In this document: positions 22,501 to 30,967 of the stretch, in pieces
How positions within the stretch are numbered: the stretch's first letter is position 1
Layout of the letters: the number at the start of each line of letters is the position of its first letter
Source: a virus
DNA: 52,195 nucleotides
IMG/VR virus record: IMGVR_UViG_3300017917_003289
Location: 1-52,195 of that record
Reading direction: 5' to 3' (one strand)
Notes under the pieces: generated by a model
Told to the model about the DNA's origin: nothing
The model's input: the letters and a program-made list of their open reading frames with translations, nothing else
The model's database searches: none
Program-made: the position numbers and the translations under genes

Positions 22501-22991
22501 CCAGATACCTCATCGCAGCTGCTGTTACCCTGCTTATAGTCCTGGGCCTGTACCGCTGGGGCTACCACAACGGCTGGGGCACCCGCGACGCAGAGATGCA
22601 GGCCGAGATTGCCAAGGCCAACGAAGCGGCGCGCCAGACCGAACAGAAGCTCACCGAGCAGATCAACTCCAACGCAACCAAACTCCAGGAGGCCAACCAT
22701 GCCCTCGACCAAAAGTCTTCTGCACTTGATCGCGCTATCCGTGCTGGCCGGGTGCGCCTCCCCGCCCCAAGTTGCGTACAAGCCCCCGCAAGTCCCGCCG
22801 CTCCCACCGGAGATCGGAACGAAGCGCCAGGCCAACCTGACCGACAGGCTGACCCAGCTCCTGATGCCGAGCGAGAAACCCTCCGACTCATCGCCCAAAT
22901 CGCAGCAGACGGAGACAAAGCCATCAACCAGCTCAACGCCTGTATCGACGCCTACAACCAAGTAAGGGAGCAGCTCAATGGTCAACGCTGA
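22497..22991 (+). CDS. Rz: Rz-like inner-membrane spanin
   Basis: This 164-residue protein has an N-terminal membrane anchor (RYLIAAAVTLLIVLGLYRWG, residues 3-22) and a long periplasmic coiled coil (about 33-85, AEIAKANEAARQTEQKLTEQ). It ends in a helical segment with LNACIDAYNQVREQL. This is the layout of i-spanin Rz, which links inner and outer membranes and fuses them at the end of lysis. A lipoprotein frame (Rz1) is embedded inside in the +1 register, the strongest support for the call. It overlaps the holin candidate (ATGA) and the endolysin gene. Confidence 0.85.
   Translation: MTRYLIAAAVTLLIVLGLYRWGYHNGWGTRDAEMQAEIAKANEAARQTEQKLTEQINSNATKLQEANHALDQKSSALDRAIRAGRVRLPAPSCVQAPASPAAPTGDRNEAPGQPDRQADPAPDAERETLRLIAQIAADGDKAINQLNACIDAYNQVREQLNGQR
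22699..22965 (+). CDS. Rz1: Rz1-like outer-membrane lipoprotein spanin, embedded in Rz
   Basis: An 88-residue frame lies fully inside the Rz gene. ATG 22699 has AGGAGG 6 bases upstream. The signal sequence MPSTKSLLHLIALSVLAGC ends in a lipobox (LAGC, Cys19). The mature part is Pro-rich (PPQVAYKPPQVPPLPPE), as typical for o-spanins, with a Ser/Pro/Thr tail. It would be lipid-anchored in the outer membrane and bind Rz. At 70 mature residues it is somewhat longer than the lambda protein. Confidence 0.85.
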   Translation: MPSTKSLLHLIALSVLAGCASPPQVAYKPPQVPPLPPEIGTKRQANLTDRLTQLLMPSEKPSDSSPKSQQTETKPSTSSTPVSTPTTK

Positions 22992-23577
22992 GCAACTGCA
23001 AGAGCTCAAGATCGGCATCGAGTGGGTACCGGCGCTCAACGAGACTTTTGCCCGGTTCAATATCGCCACGCCCATCCAGCAGGCGGCGTTCATCGGCCAG
23101 TGTGGGCACGAGTGCGGCAACTTCAAAATCCTCGAAGAGAACCTGAACTACCGCGCCGAGGCCTTGATGAAGCTCTGGCCCAAGCGGTTCCCGACCCGCG
23201 AGATCGCCGACCAGTACGCGCGCAACCCCAAAAAGATTGCCAACAAGGTCTACGCCAGCCGCATGGGTAATCGGGACGAAGCCTCTGGAGATGGGTTCCG
23301 CTTCCGCGGCCGCGGCTGCATCCAGCTGACCGGTTATTCAAATTACTACCACGCCGGCCAGGCTCTGGGCGTCGATTTCGTCAAGGAGCCCGATCTGGTG
23401 GCCACGCCGCAGTACGCCGCGCTGACCGCTGGGTGGTTCTGGGACACGCATGACTGCAGCCGCTTCGCCCAGGCGCAGGACTGGAAAGGCCTGACCAAGC
23501 GCATCAACGGCGGGCACATCGGTCTGGAAGACCGCATCAAGCACACAAACCACGCCCTGGCTGTTTTGACGGCCTGA
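22978..23577 (+). CDS. Endolysin, glycoside hydrolase family 19 type
   Basis: This 199-residue protein shows the GH19 chitinase/lysozyme fold signatures: FIGQCGHECGNFKILEENLN with the catalytic Glu in GHE (E45) and the substrate-cleft motif FRGRGCIQLTGYSNY (about 109-123), then WFWDTH and RINGG near the end. GH19 endolysins cleave the glycan backbone of peptidoglycan. There is no signal peptide or anchor, so it needs a holin to reach the wall. GGGAG precedes the ATG. It overlaps Rz by 14 bases, which is unusual in that the spanins come first. Confidence 0.92.
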   Translation: MVNAEQLQELKIGIEWVPALNETFARFNIATPIQQAAFIGQCGHECGNFKILEENLNYRAEALMKLWPKRFPTREIADQYARNPKKIANKVYASRMGNRDEASGDGFRFRGRGCIQLTGYSNYYHAGQALGVDFVKEPDLVATPQYAALTAGWFWDTHDCSRFAQAQDWKGLTKRINGGHIGLEDRIKHTNHALAVLTA

Positions 23578-23608
23578 GACTACAATCGGGCCCAGTGAGG
23601 GACTCCCA

Positions 23609-25255
23609 ATGGCCGTTATCTCGTTGACCAAATTCTCCGGCGTGGCGCCCAAGATGTCGCCGAACAAGTTGCCTCCGGAGCTCGCCCAGACCGCGGATAA
23701 CGTGCGCCTGCTCGCCGGGACTCTCGACGCGTGGACAGCCCCGCTGACAGTGCTGTCTGGCCTGACCGCTGCCCCCACATCCACCATCTACCGGTTCGGG
23801 CAGGACTTGGTTTCTGATACCCAGTACTGGTTCCACTGGACTGTGGACGTCAGCATCGTGAAAGGCGCGATCGCCAACGACCAGACAGAACGCACATACT
23901 TCGTTCACCCCACGCTGGGCCCGCGGCTGACTTACAACACGCTGGCGCTCACTGGTGGTTCAGGGGACTACCCCTGGGCGTCGTATCCACTCGGCGTACC
24001 CGCCCCTGTTTCTGCGCCCATCGCTGCAGTCGGCACCGAGGGGAACACCAGCACGACGGCCGAAGCCCGTGTCTACGTTTACACCTTCGTCACCTCACTC
24101 GGCGAAGAGGGTCCACCCAGCCCGCCTTCCAATTCCCTGACCATCTACCCGGATGGTGGTGTCGCTGCGTTGTCTGGCTTGGCCGCTTCTGCACCTTCTG
24201 GGTATTCTGGCTACATCACTGCCAAGCGAATCTACCGGACCCTCACTGGCAGCTTGTCCACCGAGTTCCAGTTTGTAGACGAGATTCCGATCGCCCAGAG
24301 TACCTACTCGGACTCCATCCGTGGCGAAGACCTCGACGAGGTTATCCCCAGCGTGCAGTGGTTTCCTCCGCCCAGCACGGCAATCGACATTGTGCAGATG
24401 GCCAACGGCATCACGGTAGTGTTGGATAAATACGACATTTACCCCTCCGAGGCCTACATTCCATCGGCGTATCCGCCAGGCTATTCTCTGGCGGTTGACT
24501 ATCCCGTGGTGGGTGGGGCGGCTGTTGGCACCACGGCGTTTATTCTGACCACTGGCGTGCCGTACCTGCTGACGGGTTCCGATCCGTCGGCCATGTCGCT
24601 GGTCAAGCTGGAGACCCCGCAGTCGTGCGTCTCGAAACGCTCGATCGCAGCCATGGATGGCGGGGTGCTGTACGCTTCGCCGGACGGGCTTATCTACCTC
24701 ACAGGTTCTGGGCAGATCACCAACGTGACGGCGCCGTTCTTCAGCCGCAAAGAGTGGCAGGCGTTGGTTCCCTCGAGCATCCACGGGTATTACCACGAGG
24801 GGCGGTACCACGGGTTCTACAACAACGGCGCCACGCAGCGAGGATTCATCTTCGACCCGGCGCAGGGTAGTGCTGCGTTCACATTCACCGATCTGTACGC
24901 CACTGCTGGTTTTACGGACCTGGTGCAGGATTCGCTGTACCTCAAGGTCGGCACTGATATTGTCAAGTGGGGCGCCGACAATGACAAGCAGGCTTATACC
25001 TGGCGCTCGGCGATCTTCGAGATGGCGTCGCCCGAGAACAAGGCTTGTGCGCAAGTTATTGCCAAGAGCTACCCAGCTACGTTCAAGCTGTATGCAGATG
25101 GCGCCCTCAAGCACACCCAGACAGTGGCGAATGCTGACCCGTTCTGGCTTCCCAGCGGTTATCGCGCCAGGTACTATGAGTTCGAGCTGAGCGGCACAGC
25201 GGAAATCTTGTCTGTGCATGTCGCAGACAGCATGAAAGAGCTCGGAGGCGTATGA
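23609..25255 (+). CDS. Propeller-like virion structural protein, 548 residues
   Basis: This beta-rich protein starts MAVISLTKFSGVAPKMSPNK and has repeated motifs such as YRFGQDLV, GGVLYASPDGLIYLTGSG, YHEGRYHGFYNNG and DIVKWGADND. They suggest a propeller of several blades in which short strands end in Gly/Asp turns. Similar proteins in podovirus-like phages are tail or head-closure proteins of undefined role. It is the first gene after lysis, and its end overlaps the fibronectin-domain gene by four bases, so the two are probably partners. I can name no specific family. Confidence 0.7.
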   Translation: MAVISLTKFSGVAPKMSPNKLPPELAQTADNVRLLAGTLDAWTAPLTVLSGLTAAPTSTIYRFGQDLVSDTQYWFHWTVDVSIVKGAIANDQTERTYFVHPTLGPRLTYNTLALTGGSGDYPWASYPLGVPAPVSAPIAAVGTEGNTSTTAEARVYVYTFVTSLGEEGPPSPPSNSLTIYPDGGVAALSGLAASAPSGYSGYITAKRIYRTLTGSLSTEFQFVDEIPIAQSTYSDSIRGEDLDEVIPSVQWFPPPSTAIDIVQMANGITVVLDKYDIYPSEAYIPSAYPPGYSLAVDYPVVGGAAVGTTAFILTTGVPYLLTGSDPSAMSLVKLETPQSCVSKRSIAAMDGGVLYASPDGLIYLTGSGQITNVTAPFFSRKEWQALVPSSIHGYYHEGRYHGFYNNGATQRGFIFDPAQGSAAFTFTDLYATAGFTDLVQDSLYLKVGTDIVKWGADNDKQAYTWRSAIFEMASPENKACAQVIAKSYPATFKLYADGALKHTQTVANADPFWLPSGYRARYYEFELSGTAEILSVHVADSMKELGGV

Positions 25256-27339
25256 GCTACAAGCCCGCGCCGATCCCCGCGCTGCCTGCGAACACCGACC
25301 CGCAGCTTCGCCAATTTCTGACGTCCATCAAGGAAGCGCTGGAAGTCCGCACCCGACAGCGGGGTAGCGCGCTGGACGCCTCGCCAACGTTCAAAGACCT
25401 GTTAGACACCGGCCTGCTGAAGATCAAAGAGGGCGTGACGACCATCGGCGGCAAGCAGTACACCGCCGAGCAGCTCCTTGGATTGGTCGAGTTCTCGCTG
25501 CCCGACTGGGTTACCTCTGATACCGCGCCTCCGGCGCCCACTGGGCTGGTCGTAACTACCGATCGCACCAACACGATCTTGCGCTGGAACGCCAGCGCGT
25601 TCGACCAGTATTCCCACACGGAAATCTGGCGCGCCGATTACAACAACATCAGTGCCGCCGTGAAAGTGGGGTCCACCTCCGGTGCGGAGTTCACCGACGG
25701 CTTGCCAGAGCCTGGCAACGGGTACTACTACTGGATCAGAGACGTTGCGTACAACACACTGGCCGGCCCATTCAACGACGTCAATGGCGCTGGGACAATG
25801 CTTGGCCCCAGCGGGGTAGCCGTCACTCGCACATTCGTCGGCCCAGATGTAGACTTTGCTTGGCCCACGCCGACCAGCAATCTGGCCGTAGCGCTGTATC
25901 GCATCGAGTATTTCGACGGCGGTTGGCTTCCGCTGGATATTGTCTCTGGGAACTCGCACCGCTTTCGCGCAACGTGGGGCGGGGATCGACAGTTTCGACT
26001 CGCCGCGATCGACATCAACGGGGACCAGGGCCCATTCGTCACGTTCACCGTCACAGTGGTACCGCCGGCAGCGCCAGAAGTCACTACGGACTTCGACGGT
26101 GAGCAAGTTTTGCTGACTTGGCTGGTGCCTTCCGGATCGCTTCCGGTCGACCGCTATGAAGTCTACGACACGTCGATCTCGGCCGTGAATTTGTTGGCCA
26201 CGCTGTACGCGACGGCGTTCCGCACCAAGGTCACCTGGCTCAATAAAAACCTGCTCGTCCGTGCGATTGATTCCGCTGGCAACGCCGGCACGCTGCGCAC
26301 GGTGCCGGTAAACGTCGTGACCGGACAGGTGCTGAATCTGACGACCGAGGTTATCGACAACAACGTGCTATTCCGCTGGGGCAACCTGCCTGGGTCTTTG
26401 CCCATCGCCACGTACGACCTTCGCCGCGGCCCGGTGTGGTCTACAGCGGACGAAATCGGCCGCAAAGATGGCGGCTTCACTACGGTTTTTGAAGCGCCCC
26501 CGACGCAGACTGTTTATACCTACTGGCTGGCTGCTATCGACACCGCCGGCAATTACGGCGCCCCTGTTAGCGTTACTGCGACGGTAAACCAGCCGCCAGA
26601 CTACGTCTTGGCGACGAACTTCATCTCTACGTTCTCCGGCACCCGTAGTAGTGCTGCCACTGATGGTGGCCGCCTAGCGATTCCTGTGAGCACTACACAG
26701 ACTTGGCAGGACCACTTTACCAGCCGTGGATGGGCGACGCCGCAGGCGCAAGTGACCGCCGGGTATCCGATCTTCATTCAGCCAGGCAGCTTGACTGGGT
26801 ACTACGAAGAGGTCTTCGACTACGGCGCTGTGCTGGTTGCTATGAAAATCGGCGTGACGTACCGCGAGATAGACGTAGCCGGCTCTGTGAGCACAGCTGT
26901 CACGATCACAACAGCGCTCGATGCCGGGTTCACTTCTAACGTCCAGACATTCAACAGCAGCCAGGCGTACGCCATTAACTTCCGATACGTCAAGGTTCGG
27001 GTTACCGCTACTGCCACCAACGACCAAGGTATCACTGAAATAGTTGGGCTGGCGGTTAAGCTGGACACGAAACTCAAGACCCAGACCGGGTCCCTGACAG
27101 CAAACGCTGGTGATTCCGGCGGCACTACGGTGTACCTGACCGAAGACCGCACGAGCACTGGCGCCAAGGTGTTCATTGACGTAGAATCCATCACGGTGTC
27201 GGCGAACTCGACATCGCCGGTCTACGCCATCTACGATTTTGTGGATTCGTACGACCCGCTGAGTTTCAAGGTGTTGCTGTACAACAGCAGCGGAACAAGG
27301 ATCACTGGCGCAGTCAGTTATTCTGTGCGAGGATATTGA
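25252..27339 (+). CDS. Tail protein with fibronectin type III repeats
   Basis: This 695-residue protein has an N-terminal helix (LRQFLTSIKEALEVRTRQRG, about 20-39) that probably attaches to the particle. Three or more fibronectin-III-like modules follow, with APPAPTGLVVTTDRTNTILR at about 91, AAPEVTTDFDGEQVLLTW near 275, and a third near 360. The C-terminus is a beta-rich domain. This resembles tip-attachment and receptor-contact proteins (gpJ-like in their FNIII part). It would sit at the tail tip. GGAGG precedes the ATG. Domain calls come from sequence pattern only. Confidence 0.75.
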   Translation: MSYKPAPIPALPANTDPQLRQFLTSIKEALEVRTRQRGSALDASPTFKDLLDTGLLKIKEGVTTIGGKQYTAEQLLGLVEFSLPDWVTSDTAPPAPTGLVVTTDRTNTILRWNASAFDQYSHTEIWRADYNNISAAVKVGSTSGAEFTDGLPEPGNGYYYWIRDVAYNTLAGPFNDVNGAGTMLGPSGVAVTRTFVGPDVDFAWPTPTSNLAVALYRIEYFDGGWLPLDIVSGNSHRFRATWGGDRQFRLAAIDINGDQGPFVTFTVTVVPPAAPEVTTDFDGEQVLLTWLVPSGSLPVDRYEVYDTSISAVNLLATLYATAFRTKVTWLNKNLLVRAIDSAGNAGTLRTVPVNVVTGQVLNLTTEVIDNNVLFRWGNLPGSLPIATYDLRRGPVWSTADEIGRKDGGFTTVFEAPPTQTVYTYWLAAIDTAGNYGAPVSVTATVNQPPDYVLATNFISTFSGTRSSAATDGGRLAIPVSTTQTWQDHFTSRGWATPQAQVTAGYPIFIQPGSLTGYYEEVFDYGAVLVAMKIGVTYREIDVAGSVSTAVTITTALDAGFTSNVQTFNSSQAYAINFRYVKVRVTATATNDQGITEIVGLAVKLDTKLKTQTGSLTANAGDSGGTTVYLTEDRTSTGAKVFIDVESITVSANSTSPVYAIYDFVDSYDPLSFKVLLYNSSGTRITGAVSYSVRGY

Positions 27340-27340
27340 C

Positions 27341-28339
27341 ATGGCTGACCACAGCAAACCAGTACTGACCAGTCCCTACGCGGACTTCGTGACGGAGTTG
27401 GATGGCCGCTTCGACGATCTCGCGGTGGGGCTCGACCCCGCCGTCACGACAGCGACCAACATCCCGACAAACACAATTCGGTTCTCCAGCGCCGCGGGCA
27501 AGTGGCAGAAGTTCACTGGCTCAACTTGGGTCGATCTCGCATCTACATACGCTATCAATATCTCCGGCAACGCAGGCTCGGTCACCAACGGCGTCTACAC
27601 GAACGGCTCGTACTCCGACCCTGCATGGCTCACCTCGCTCGCGGGCTCGAAGATCACCGGAAACATTTCCGGCAACGCAGGCACCGCCACCACGCTCGCC
27701 ACGGCGCGCACGATCAATGGCGTGAGCTTCAACGGCTCGGCGAACATCAGCGTCAACCTGAACAGCTCTGTCACCTTCAACAACGGCGGCGCTGGCGCTG
27801 CCAGCGGTGTCACGTTCAATGGCGGCTCAGCCATCACGGTGAGCTACAACACGGTGGGCGCTCCGTCCACGACGGGGGCGAACGCCTCGGGCACCTGGGG
27901 CATCTCGATCAGCGGGACCGCGGCGACAGCTACTACCGCGGCTACCGCGACTACCGCGACTACTGCGGTCAACCTAAACGGCGGCTCTGTAAACGCTACC
28001 ACAATCGTTGCGTCCGGCAACATCACAGCCTCCGGCAACATCACAGCCTCCGGCGACGTCACCGCGTTTTCGGATGAGCGACTCAAACAGAACTGGCGCG
28101 ACCTACCCGCTGACTTCATCGAGCGTCTGGCTGGCCTGAAGATGGGTGTCTACGACCGCACGGACAGTGGCGAGACTCAAGTGGGTGTCAGTGCGCAGGG
28201 TCTTCAGTCGATGCTGCCATGGGCGGTCAGCGCGAACGCGAACGGCATGCTTTCAGTGGCTTACGGCAACGCGGCGCTTGCTGCCTGTGTGCTTATGGCT
28301 AGAGAAATTATGGCCATCAAAGCAAAAGTAGGGGTTTGA
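27341..28339 (+). CDS. Second tail fibre with S74-type chaperone domain
   Basis: This 332-residue protein has a short N-terminal helix, a Thr/Ala/Gly-rich beta shaft with ISGNAGSVT and ISGNAGTAT repeats, a low-complexity ATTAATATTATTA segment (about 200-214) and a tandem 6-residue repeat (ASGNIT, about 225-242). A C-terminal S74-like domain begins at FSDERLKQNW (about 243). The last domain aligns by eye with the end of the 1419-residue fibre (PADFxxRLAxxK and AYGNAALxxA), so the two are paralogous or recombined. It could be an alternative receptor-binding fibre. Confidence 0.8.
   Translation: MADHSKPVLTSPYADFVTELDGRFDDLAVGLDPAVTTATNIPTNTIRFSSAAGKWQKFTGSTWVDLASTYAINISGNAGSVTNGVYTNGSYSDPAWLTSLAGSKITGNISGNAGTATTLATARTINGVSFNGSANISVNLNSSVTFNNGGAGAASGVTFNGGSAITVSYNTVGAPSTTGANASGTWGISISGTAATATTAATATTATTAVNLNGGSVNATTIVASGNITASGNITASGDVTAFSDERLKQNWRDLPADFIERLAGLKMGVYDRTDSGETQVGVSAQGLQSMLPWAVSANANGMLSVAYGNAALAACVLMAREIMAIKAKVGV
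28013..28066 (+). repeat. 18-bp tandem repeat inside the second fibre gene
   Basis: TCCGGCAACATCACAGCC is present twice without change (28013-28030, 28031-28048), followed by a diverged third unit. Each unit encodes SGNITA. Being a multiple of three, expansion or loss would lengthen or shorten the shaft without a frameshift. Confidence 0.7.
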
Positions 28340-28340
28340 T

Positions 28341-29036
28341 ATGACGCTACCTACCGGGCAGATTTCAATGTCTCAGGTCAACACTGAGCTGGGGCGTTCC
28401 TCCACGGCGACAATCAGCCTTGGTGAGTCCGCGGTGCGTTCGCTTGCTGGTGTGTCAAGTGGTGCAATCTCCATGAGCAATTTGCAAGGCAAGTCGGCCT
28501 ACTCCCCTACAAGGCGTGAGTTTAGCTCCAGCAGCAGCTTCACGGTCCCTGCCGGAATGACCAGCATCAGCTACGTCTTGGTCGGCGGTGGCGCTGGCGG
28601 CGCGTACGGCTCAGGTAGCGGGTATTCATCGTACCCGGGCGCTGGTGGCAACGGGGGAGCCGTTACGTCGGGCACCTTGTCTGTCAGCGCAGGCCAGACG
28701 GTGTCGTTCACACTTGGCGGCGGCGGTGCAGGCAACGGCAGCGCTGGTGGGGCTTCGTACCTGTACCTTAACGGAACACTGGTCGCATCCGTCGGTGGTG
28801 GAGGCAGCGCTGGCGGGGCCAACGGCGCGAACGCCGGGTCGTACACCGTTGGTGGTGTGGCCGTCTCGTACGGCATTGCCGGTTCGGGTGGGGGCGCAAC
28901 GAGTAGTACCGGCGCGTCTGGGACAAATGGCACCGGACAGGGTGGACAGGGTGGCGGTGGAAGTGTGCCGAACATCAATAGACCACCCGGTCCGGGCGGC
29001 TCGGGTGGTAGTGGCGGTTTCGCCTGCTACGGTTGA
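28341..29036 (+). CDS. Glycine-rich adhesin-like tail protein
   Basis: This 231-residue protein has an N-terminal 50 residues (MTLPTGQISMSQVNTELGRS) of the type found in small phage particle proteins of this kind. From about 60 it is a Gly/Ser-rich domain (VLVGGGAGGAYGSGSGYSSY and later GGGGSAGGANGANA) ending in polyglycine segments. Gly-rich sandwiches such as the T4-type distal adhesin gp38 have this look and bind host surface proteins. This gene may supply a receptor-binding tip. AGGGG precedes the ATG. Confidence 0.65.
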   Translation: MTLPTGQISMSQVNTELGRSSTATISLGESAVRSLAGVSSGAISMSNLQGKSAYSPTRREFSSSSSFTVPAGMTSISYVLVGGGAGGAYGSGSGYSSYPGAGGNGGAVTSGTLSVSAGQTVSFTLGGGGAGNGSAGGASYLYLNGTLVASVGGGGSAGGANGANAGSYTVGGVAVSYGIAGSGGGATSSTGASGTNGTGQGGQGGGGSVPNINRPPGPGGSGGSGGFACYG

Positions 29037-29131
29037 AGTGATTTGTGGCCGATGGGCCGGAAAGGTTTGAGATGGACACCCCCAGCAACCGGATGCACGC
29101 GTTCAGCGCGACCATCTCGTGAAGGCTTGAT

Positions 29132-29518
29132 ATGCCCTACGCCTTCTTGAACCCCGACGGCACGATCCGCCAAGTGATCGCTAAACCCAGCCCCTTCATG
29201 CGGCTGGGCGAAGGCGAGCGCATGGTCAACTACAACCCGCCCATCGTGGACGACAGCCTGTTCGTCGCGGTGCCGGCGGCCCCGGTGCCTGAAGGCGTTC
29301 TGGATGTGACCTTCACCGTCGAGCCCCTGCCCGACGAGGTGGTGTGGCCGGTGATCCGCGCCCGGCGCGACGCCTTGCTGGTGCAGTCCGACTGGACCCA
29401 GCTGCCTGACGTGCCCCTGGCCACCAAAGAAGCCTGGGCAGCCTACCGCCAGCAACTCCGAGACATAACCTTCCAGCCCGACCCACACAACATCAGCTGG
29501 CCAACACCGCCGCAGTAA
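29132..29518 (+). CDS. Phage tail assembly chaperone-like protein
   Basis: This 128-residue protein's second half, with VIRARRDALLVQSDWTQLPD and later EAWAAYRQQLRDI, matches the conserved ending of tail assembly chaperones and the small domain of the Phage_tail_APC family. The first 80 residues are a Pro/Val-rich beta segment. Such proteins assist fibre or tail assembly and often follow adhesin genes, as here. GAAGG lies before the ATG. Confidence 0.75.
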   Translation: MPYAFLNPDGTIRQVIAKPSPFMRLGEGERMVNYNPPIVDDSLFVAVPAAPVPEGVLDVTFTVEPLPDEVVWPVIRARRDALLVQSDWTQLPDVPLATKEAWAAYRQQLRDITFQPDPHNISWPTPPQ

Positions 29519-29533
29519 GCCATAATACGCGCC

Positions 29534-29950
29534 ATGGCAGAGCTTGTTTATGACCAGCAAGAGCGCATCGGCACATGGGTGGCCAAGCAGGTCGGGCAAG
29601 GAGCCAGCTGGGGTGATTTCTACGCGATCGGCGTTGTCCGCGGGGACGACATCATTGCTGGGGTCGTGATCAACAATTACAACGGGGCGAACGCCACTTG
29701 TCACATTGCCATCGCGCAGCAGACCAAGGCGATCATTCCGCTGTTCCAGGCCGTGTGCGACTACGCGTTCCGGCACTGCAAGTTGAAGCGACTGACCGGG
29801 ATGGTGCCGACCAACGAGCCGCACATCATCGCGTTCGACAAGCACCTCGGCTTCGAGGAAGAGTTTGTGATGAAGGACGGCGCCCCGGGCGCCGACATGC
29901 AAGTTTTGGTTCTGCGGCCCGAGACCTGTCGGTGGCTGCCAAAGGAGTAA
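29534..29950 (+). CDS. GNAT acetyltransferase-like protein
   Basis: This 138-residue protein shows an N-terminal beta region followed by AIAQQTKAIIPLFQAVCDYA, then NEPHIIAFDKHLGFEEEFVM (about 96-115). The final motif, asparagine-containing helix then LGF, is characteristic of motif B of GNAT acetyltransferases. The acetyl-CoA binding loop in motif A is weaker than usual. Such proteins occur beside internal virion protein genes in some podoviruses. The substrate is unknown; it may modify a host or virion protein. The ribosome site before ATG 29534 is weak. Confidence 0.65.
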   Translation: MAELVYDQQERIGTWVAKQVGQGASWGDFYAIGVVRGDDIIAGVVINNYNGANATCHIAIAQQTKAIIPLFQAVCDYAFRHCKLKRLTGMVPTNEPHIIAFDKHLGFEEEFVMKDGAPGADMQVLVLRPETCRWLPKE

Positions 29951-29953
29951 ACC

Positions 29954-30967
29954 ATGGGTGGTAAATCTAGTCCTCCGCCGCCAGATTACAGCGGGCTTGA
30001 GCGCGTCGCTCAGCAGCAGCTTGACTTCTCCAAGCAGCAGTACGCAGAGATCATGCCGTTTGCTCGGCAGGTCTATGGCACGCAGATGGAAGCCCAGCGC
30101 CAGCAGATGGCTGCGCAGGCTGAGCAGATGGCGCAAGCCCGCGACTACTACAACTACCAGACCCAGACATTCCGCCCGGTGGAGCAAGGCCTGGTCAAGC
30201 AGGCGCAGGAGTTCGACACCGAGGCGTACCGCCAGCAGCTGGCGGCGAAAGCCGCCGCTGACGCTGCCAAGGCGTTCCAGGGCTCCCAGGGTGTGATGAT
30301 GCGCGAAGCGACTCGCCGCGGTGTGAACCCGGCGTCTGGTGCTTTCGGCGCGGCGTCCAACGCCAACGCGCTCGGTCTCGCTGCCATGCAGACTGGTGCA
30401 GCCAACCAGGCCCGTCAACAGGCTGAGCAGCTGGGCTGGGCCCGCAAGATGGACGTTGTTGGTCTCGGCCGCGGCCTCGCTGGCGCTTCTACCGCCGCGT
30501 ACGGAGGCGCCACTGGCGCGGGCTCCGCAGCGTCTGCTACCGGCGCGCAGGGCGTCAACACCATGATGGCCCCCGGCACGCAATACATGCAAGGTTTGCA
30601 GGGTGCCGCCGGAACTATGGGCACGATCACCGGCCAGCAGGCTGGCATGTACAACGCGTCCATGCAGCAGGCCGATCCGTTTGCCACGATCGTCGGTATG
30701 GGCGTGGGCGCCTGGGCCGGTGGCGGGTTCAAGGGTTCTGACCGCCGCCTCAAGCAGAACATCGAGCTGGTCGGTCGCGACGAGCGCACTGGCCTCAACC
30801 TGTACGAGTTCGAGTACAAGAAGGGCTCTGGCAAGCGGTACGTCGGTGTCATGGCCGACGAAGTCGAGAAGCTGTACCCGGACGCTATCTTCGTGATGCC
30901 GGACGGATTTATGGCGGTGAACTACACGATGCTGGGCATCGAGATGCAAGAGGTGGCACATGGCTGA
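29954..30967 (+). CDS. Putative internal virion protein with S74-like C-terminal domain
   Basis: This 337-residue protein starts MGGKSSPPPPDYSGLERVAQ and continues as a Gln/Ala-rich coiled coil (about 20-105), then Ala/Gly-rich helices with a membrane-like stretch (GMGVGAWAGGGF). The final 80 residues (KGSDRRLKQNIELVGRDERT, then VGVMADEVEKLYPDAI) resemble the S74 chaperone of fibres. It is the first of three consecutive proteins with the size and composition of podovirus ejection proteins. AAGGAG precedes ATG 29954. The chaperone-like domain outside a fibre is unusual. Confidence 0.72.
   Translation: MGGKSSPPPPDYSGLERVAQQQLDFSKQQYAEIMPFARQVYGTQMEAQRQQMAAQAEQMAQARDYYNYQTQTFRPVEQGLVKQAQEFDTEAYRQQLAAKAAADAAKAFQGSQGVMMREATRRGVNPASGAFGAASNANALGLAAMQTGAANQARQQAEQLGWARKMDVVGLGRGLAGASTAAYGGATGAGSAASATGAQGVNTMMAPGTQYMQGLQGAAGTMGTITGQQAGMYNASMQQADPFATIVGMGVGAWAGGGFKGSDRRLKQNIELVGRDERTGLNLYEFEYKKGSGKRYVGVMADEVEKLYPDAIFVMPDGFMAVNYTMLGIEMQEVAHG

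Noticed and set aside
29072-29122. 16-codon frame with an AAGG ribosome-like site between the adhesin and chaperone genes
   Set aside because: Too short and lacking features; the 95-base gap may simply be a spacer.
29027-30961. Very long minus-strand open frame (644 codons) opposite the GNAT and internal virion genes
   Set aside because: It is antisense to several genes with good ribosome sites and recognisable proteins; composition (His/Leu/Val-rich) is that of a reverse reading of GC-rich coding DNA.
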